64,000 nucleotides of DNA from Paradevosia shaoguanensis (lineage in GTDB: Bacteria; Pseudomonadota; Alphaproteobacteria; Rhizobiales; Devosiaceae). How positions within the stretch are numbered: the first letter of the stretch is position 1; each line of letters begins with the position of its first letter. Of this stretch, positions 62,136 to 64,000 are shown piece by piece. The stretch covers positions 2,225,888 to 2,289,887 of the forward strand of contig NZ_CP068983.1 in NCBI RefSeq assembly GCF_016801025.1, given 5' to 3'. The translations under genes and the position numbers were made by a program. Below the pieces are notes generated by a model. It saw only the letters and a program-made list of their open reading frames with translations, ran no database searches and was not told the origin of the DNA.

Positions 62136-62407
62136 CCATGCGACACCATCCCGGCCGCCCCCCCCCCACGCACTCCCCGCCTCTTTACGTCCCAGGCTCT
62201 GCGGCGGGGAAGCGCGGTGGTGGGGCGAAACGGAGCGCTGTGCGGGCGCCGGCTCCCATCCTCCTCCGCACCATCATTTCCCCACCCTGCCGGGTAGCGG
62301 CAAAATGATGCCTTCTCATGGCCTTGCAGTCGTTATCGAAAAGGTCTAGCAGGAGCGGGTACTCCTAACGCCAAGCTTGAGCGCCGGCCGCGCTCGCCAG
62401 GACTTAA

Positions 62408-62746
62408 ATGACCTACGTCGTCACGGATAACTGCATTCGCTGCAAATACATGGATTGTGTCGAGGTTTGCCCCGTCGACTGTTTCTATGAAGGCGAGAAC
62501 ATGCTGGTGATCCACCCGGACGAGTGTATCGACTGCGGTGTGTGCGAGCCGGAATGCCCGGCCGAGGCCATCAAGCCCGATACCGAAAGCGGTCTCGACA
62601 AGTGGCTTGAAATCAATTCCAAGTACGCCAATACATGGCCCAACATCACCGAAAAGCGGGACGCTCCGGCGGACGCCAAGGAGATGGACGGGGTGGCTGA
62701 CAAGTTCGAGAAATATTTCTCGGAAGCTCCCGGCGAAGGCGACTGA
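62408..62746 (+). CDS. fdxA: Seven-iron (3Fe-4S/4Fe-4S) ferredoxin
   Basis: This 112-residue ferredoxin has two cluster-binding motifs: [17 protein letters not shown] at residues 9-25, the FdxA arrangement with a 3Fe-4S site, and [12 protein letters not shown] at 39-50 for the 4Fe-4S site. The C-terminal 60 residues form the usual helical extension. It carries single electrons in the cytoplasm. Its place between the S4 and CarD genes is the order usual in alphaproteobacteria. Confidence 0.94.
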   Translation: MTYVVTDNCIRCKYMDCVEVCPVDCFYEGENMLVIHPDECIDCGVCEPECPAEAIKPDTESGLDKWLEINSKYANTWPNITEKRDAPADAKEMDGVADKFEKYFSEAPGEGD

Positions 62747-62777
62747 GTCGCAAGACGTCTAGTAACGAAAAGGCTTT

Positions 62778-62829
62778 GAATCCGGGCTTTGCCGCCCGCG
62801 TTGAGGCTTTGATTCGTCACTTTTGATTC
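62778..62829. promoter_or_regulatory. Three GANTC sites between fdxA and carD
   Basis: GAATC (62778), GATTC (62811) and GATTC (62825) lie within 52 bases, followed by TTGATT and a GCTATGG stretch that could be -35 and -10 boxes. As with the helicase promoter, this suggests CcrM/GcrA-dependent control, here of carD. Confidence 0.45.
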
Positions 62830-62886
62830 TGCTGAAAATTTGTGCTATGGTGATCCCATATGCAGTCAAGCCCGTCACATGACCCG

Positions 62887-62909
62887 GTGCCGCAAGGCAC
62901 TGTTTTTTT
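62887..62909 (+). terminator. Intrinsic terminator between fdxA and carD
   Basis: GTGCC, the stable tetraloop GCAA, GGCAC and then seven T residues make a compact intrinsic terminator about 140 bases after the fdxA stop codon. It may end fdxA transcripts or act as an attenuator in the long carD leader. The 62747-63082 gap also holds the GANTC sites. Confidence 0.7.
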
Positions 62910-63082
62910 GCAAGGATCATCAAAGCGTCGCATTTCCGGCCGGTCTCGCGGACCCGGCGGGGCATGCTATTAGGCTGCATAAAGCGCCCCGGGAAACGGG
63001 GGCAGGTTGGTTCATAAGTAGGGAACGGACGGCCTTGGTCGCGCAAGAGCTGTCCGTCGCGGCGTCAACTAGGAGTACACCC

Positions 63083-63637
63083 ATGGTTGCCAAGAAGCCC
63101 GTCCAGCGGCTCGGATTCAAGACGGGCGAGTATATCGTCTACCCGGCCCACGGCGTTGGCCTGATCACCTCGATCGATGAGCAGGAAGTTGCGGGGCTGA
63201 GCCTCGAGCTCTTCGTCATCTCGTTTGAGCAGGACAAGCTGACGCTGCGTGTCCCCACCGCCAAGATCAAATCAGTCGGCATGCGCAAGCTCGCCGAAGA
63301 AGATGTCGTGAAAAAGGCACTCGACACCGTAACCGGTCGGGCCCGCGTCAAGCGCACCATGTGGTCGCGTCGCGCCCAGGAATATGAAGCGAAAATCAAT
63401 TCGGGCGACCTGATCGCCATCTCGGAAGTCGTGCGCGATCTCTATCGCTCGGACGACCAGCCGGAGCAGTCCTATTCGGAACGCCAGCTCTTCGAGCAGG
63501 CGATGGACCGCATGAGCCGCGAGATCGCCGCCGTCAACAAGCTGACGCTGACCGAAGCCGTCCAGCTGATCGAAAAGAACCTCGCCAAGAGCCCCCGCCG
63601 CTCCAAGGCCGACCCGGCCGAGGAAGAGGCTGCATAA
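63083..63637 (+). CDS. carD: CarD-family transcription regulator
   Basis: This 184-residue protein has the CarD/TRCF RNA-polymerase-interacting domain at about 9-70 (GFKTGEYIVYPAHGVGLITSID and ISFEQDKLTLRVPTAKI) and a helical DNA-binding C-terminus with RRAQEYEAKINSGD and SERQLFEQAMDRM. It binds the RNA polymerase beta subunit and stabilises open promoter complexes. A basic and acidic tail (RRSKADPAEEEAA) ends the protein. The ATG has GGAG 12 bases upstream. Confidence 0.93.
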   Translation: MVAKKPVQRLGFKTGEYIVYPAHGVGLITSIDEQEVAGLSLELFVISFEQDKLTLRVPTAKIKSVGMRKLAEEDVVKKALDTVTGRARVKRTMWSRRAQEYEAKINSGDLIAISEVVRDLYRSDDQPEQSYSERQLFEQAMDRMSREIAAVNKLTLTEAVQLIEKNLAKSPRRSKADPAEEEAA

Positions 63638-63663
63638 GCAGCTCTTGCAGAGATGGATTGAAG

Positions 63664-63695
63664 GAGGCCGGCAGCAATGCCGGCCTCTTTTGTTT
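63664..63695 (+). terminator. Intrinsic terminator after carD
   Basis: GAGGCCGGC and GCCGGCCTC form a nine-base perfect stem with a six-base loop, followed by TTTTGTTT, 26 bases after the stop codon. Confidence 0.88.
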
Positions 63696-63802
63696 CGTGG
63701 GGTACTTGGAGTGACTGACGCAGGTGCATAAGCGATTGCGGCGCCGGCTTACTCCCACTGCGTACCGTCGGCCGCTTACTGGCTACTCCCTCATTCCCAT
63801 CC

Positions 63803-63908
63803 CCACCACTGCACTTCCCCGGGCGAAGACCCGGGGCCTATTGCACCCCTCCACTCGAGTGGAGGTATCCGTGGGCCCCGGCTCTACGGCCGGGGAAGTG
63901 TTGTGGGT
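63803..63908. repeat. 106-base palindromic element, copy E
   Basis: Arms CCACCACTGCACTTCCCCGG and CCGGGGAAGTGTTGTGGGTG surround a perfect CTCCACTCGAGTGGAG core. It lies between carD and the partial gene at the window end and has no TA-flanked outer arms. The 63638-63967 gap contains only this and the carD terminator. Confidence 0.82.
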
Positions 63909-63967
63909 GAGGCGAAGGAGTATTCCTGGTCCAGCACGAGGAACCCGTACCTCGAACTCCTCCACCC

Positions 63968-64000
63968 CTACTGCAGCGTAACGATCTTGTACTTCTGCCC
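63968..64000 (-). CDS. C-terminal end of an unidentified protein
   Basis: The last ten codons of a minus-strand frame read GQKYKIVTLQ before a TAG stop; the rest lies outside the window. No family can be assigned from so few residues. The frame is convergent with carD, and the palindromic element copy E stands between the two. Confidence 0.45.
   Translation of the reverse strand, partial: GQKYKIVTLQ

Overview
The window is high-GC DNA from an alphaproteobacterium, most probably a member of the Hyphomicrobiales close to Devosia. This rests on gene content and order: the run SUV3-like helicase, S4 protein, fdxA, carD; a CpdR-type receiver; PduO next to a twin-membrane-segment protein; and clusters of GANTC (CcrM) sites. 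No rRNA, plasmid origin, phage or CRISPR array was seen. One tRNA, tRNA-Leu(CAA), is present.

Layout. 1-3132: an HlyD/DUF2955/TetR efflux-type operon divergent from a MarR regulator. 3133-10905: two successive plus-strand catabolic blocks. The first (GntR, DadA-like oxidoreductase, hydroxyproline epimerase, RhaM-like mutarotase) looks like 4-hydroxyproline catabolism. The second (Gfo/Idh/MocA oxidoreductase, MaoC, CaiB/BaiF CoA transferase, a solute-binding-fold protein without a signal peptide, MaoC) is an unassigned, translationally coupled pathway behind its own palindrome. 11378-13995: a HerA-like ATPase and a HypD-like deaminase whose promoter carries nearly the same 19-base motif as the GntR promoter 10 kb away. 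14041-16038: a secreted protein, a cupin and a LysR regulator. 16035-25414: an IclR-controlled sugar locus with an ABC importer, fuconolactonase-like and fuconate dehydratase-like enzymes, an SDR and a second enolase-superfamily enzyme. 25484-33289: a Kef-type antiporter and a sulfate ABC transporter beside an Rrf2 regulator. 33361-39706: housekeeping genes (zinc-ribbon protein, cpdR, lrgAB, lysA, argH, tlpA). 40013-49983: small enzyme genes, a rhomboid protease, cobalamin adenosyltransferase, gluQ, a DNA glycosylase, HNH, DsbB and an rRNA methyltransferase. 50073-57915: a frameshifted MFS gene, hydrolase, regulators, stress proteins, a MATE exporter and an AAC(3)-like gene with an HxlR regulator. 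58434-64000: helicase, S4, ferredoxin, CarD and the tail of another gene.

The noncoding DNA is rich in repeats. Five copies of a roughly 106-base palindromic element share a central CTCCACTCGAGTGGAG-type core. Two of them lie inside larger 222- and 243-base elements with inverted ends and flanking TA, which look like non-autonomous transposons. A second class of GC-rich inverted repeats lies inside the sugar operon, and one copy supplies the ribosome-binding site of the next gene.

The best candidates for something undescribed are the 6582-10905 CoA-linked block with its apparently cytoplasmic binding protein, the shared operator joining the two hydroxyproline loci, and the mobile elements that sit exactly on stop codons. 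All functions are read from sequence motifs without database searches.
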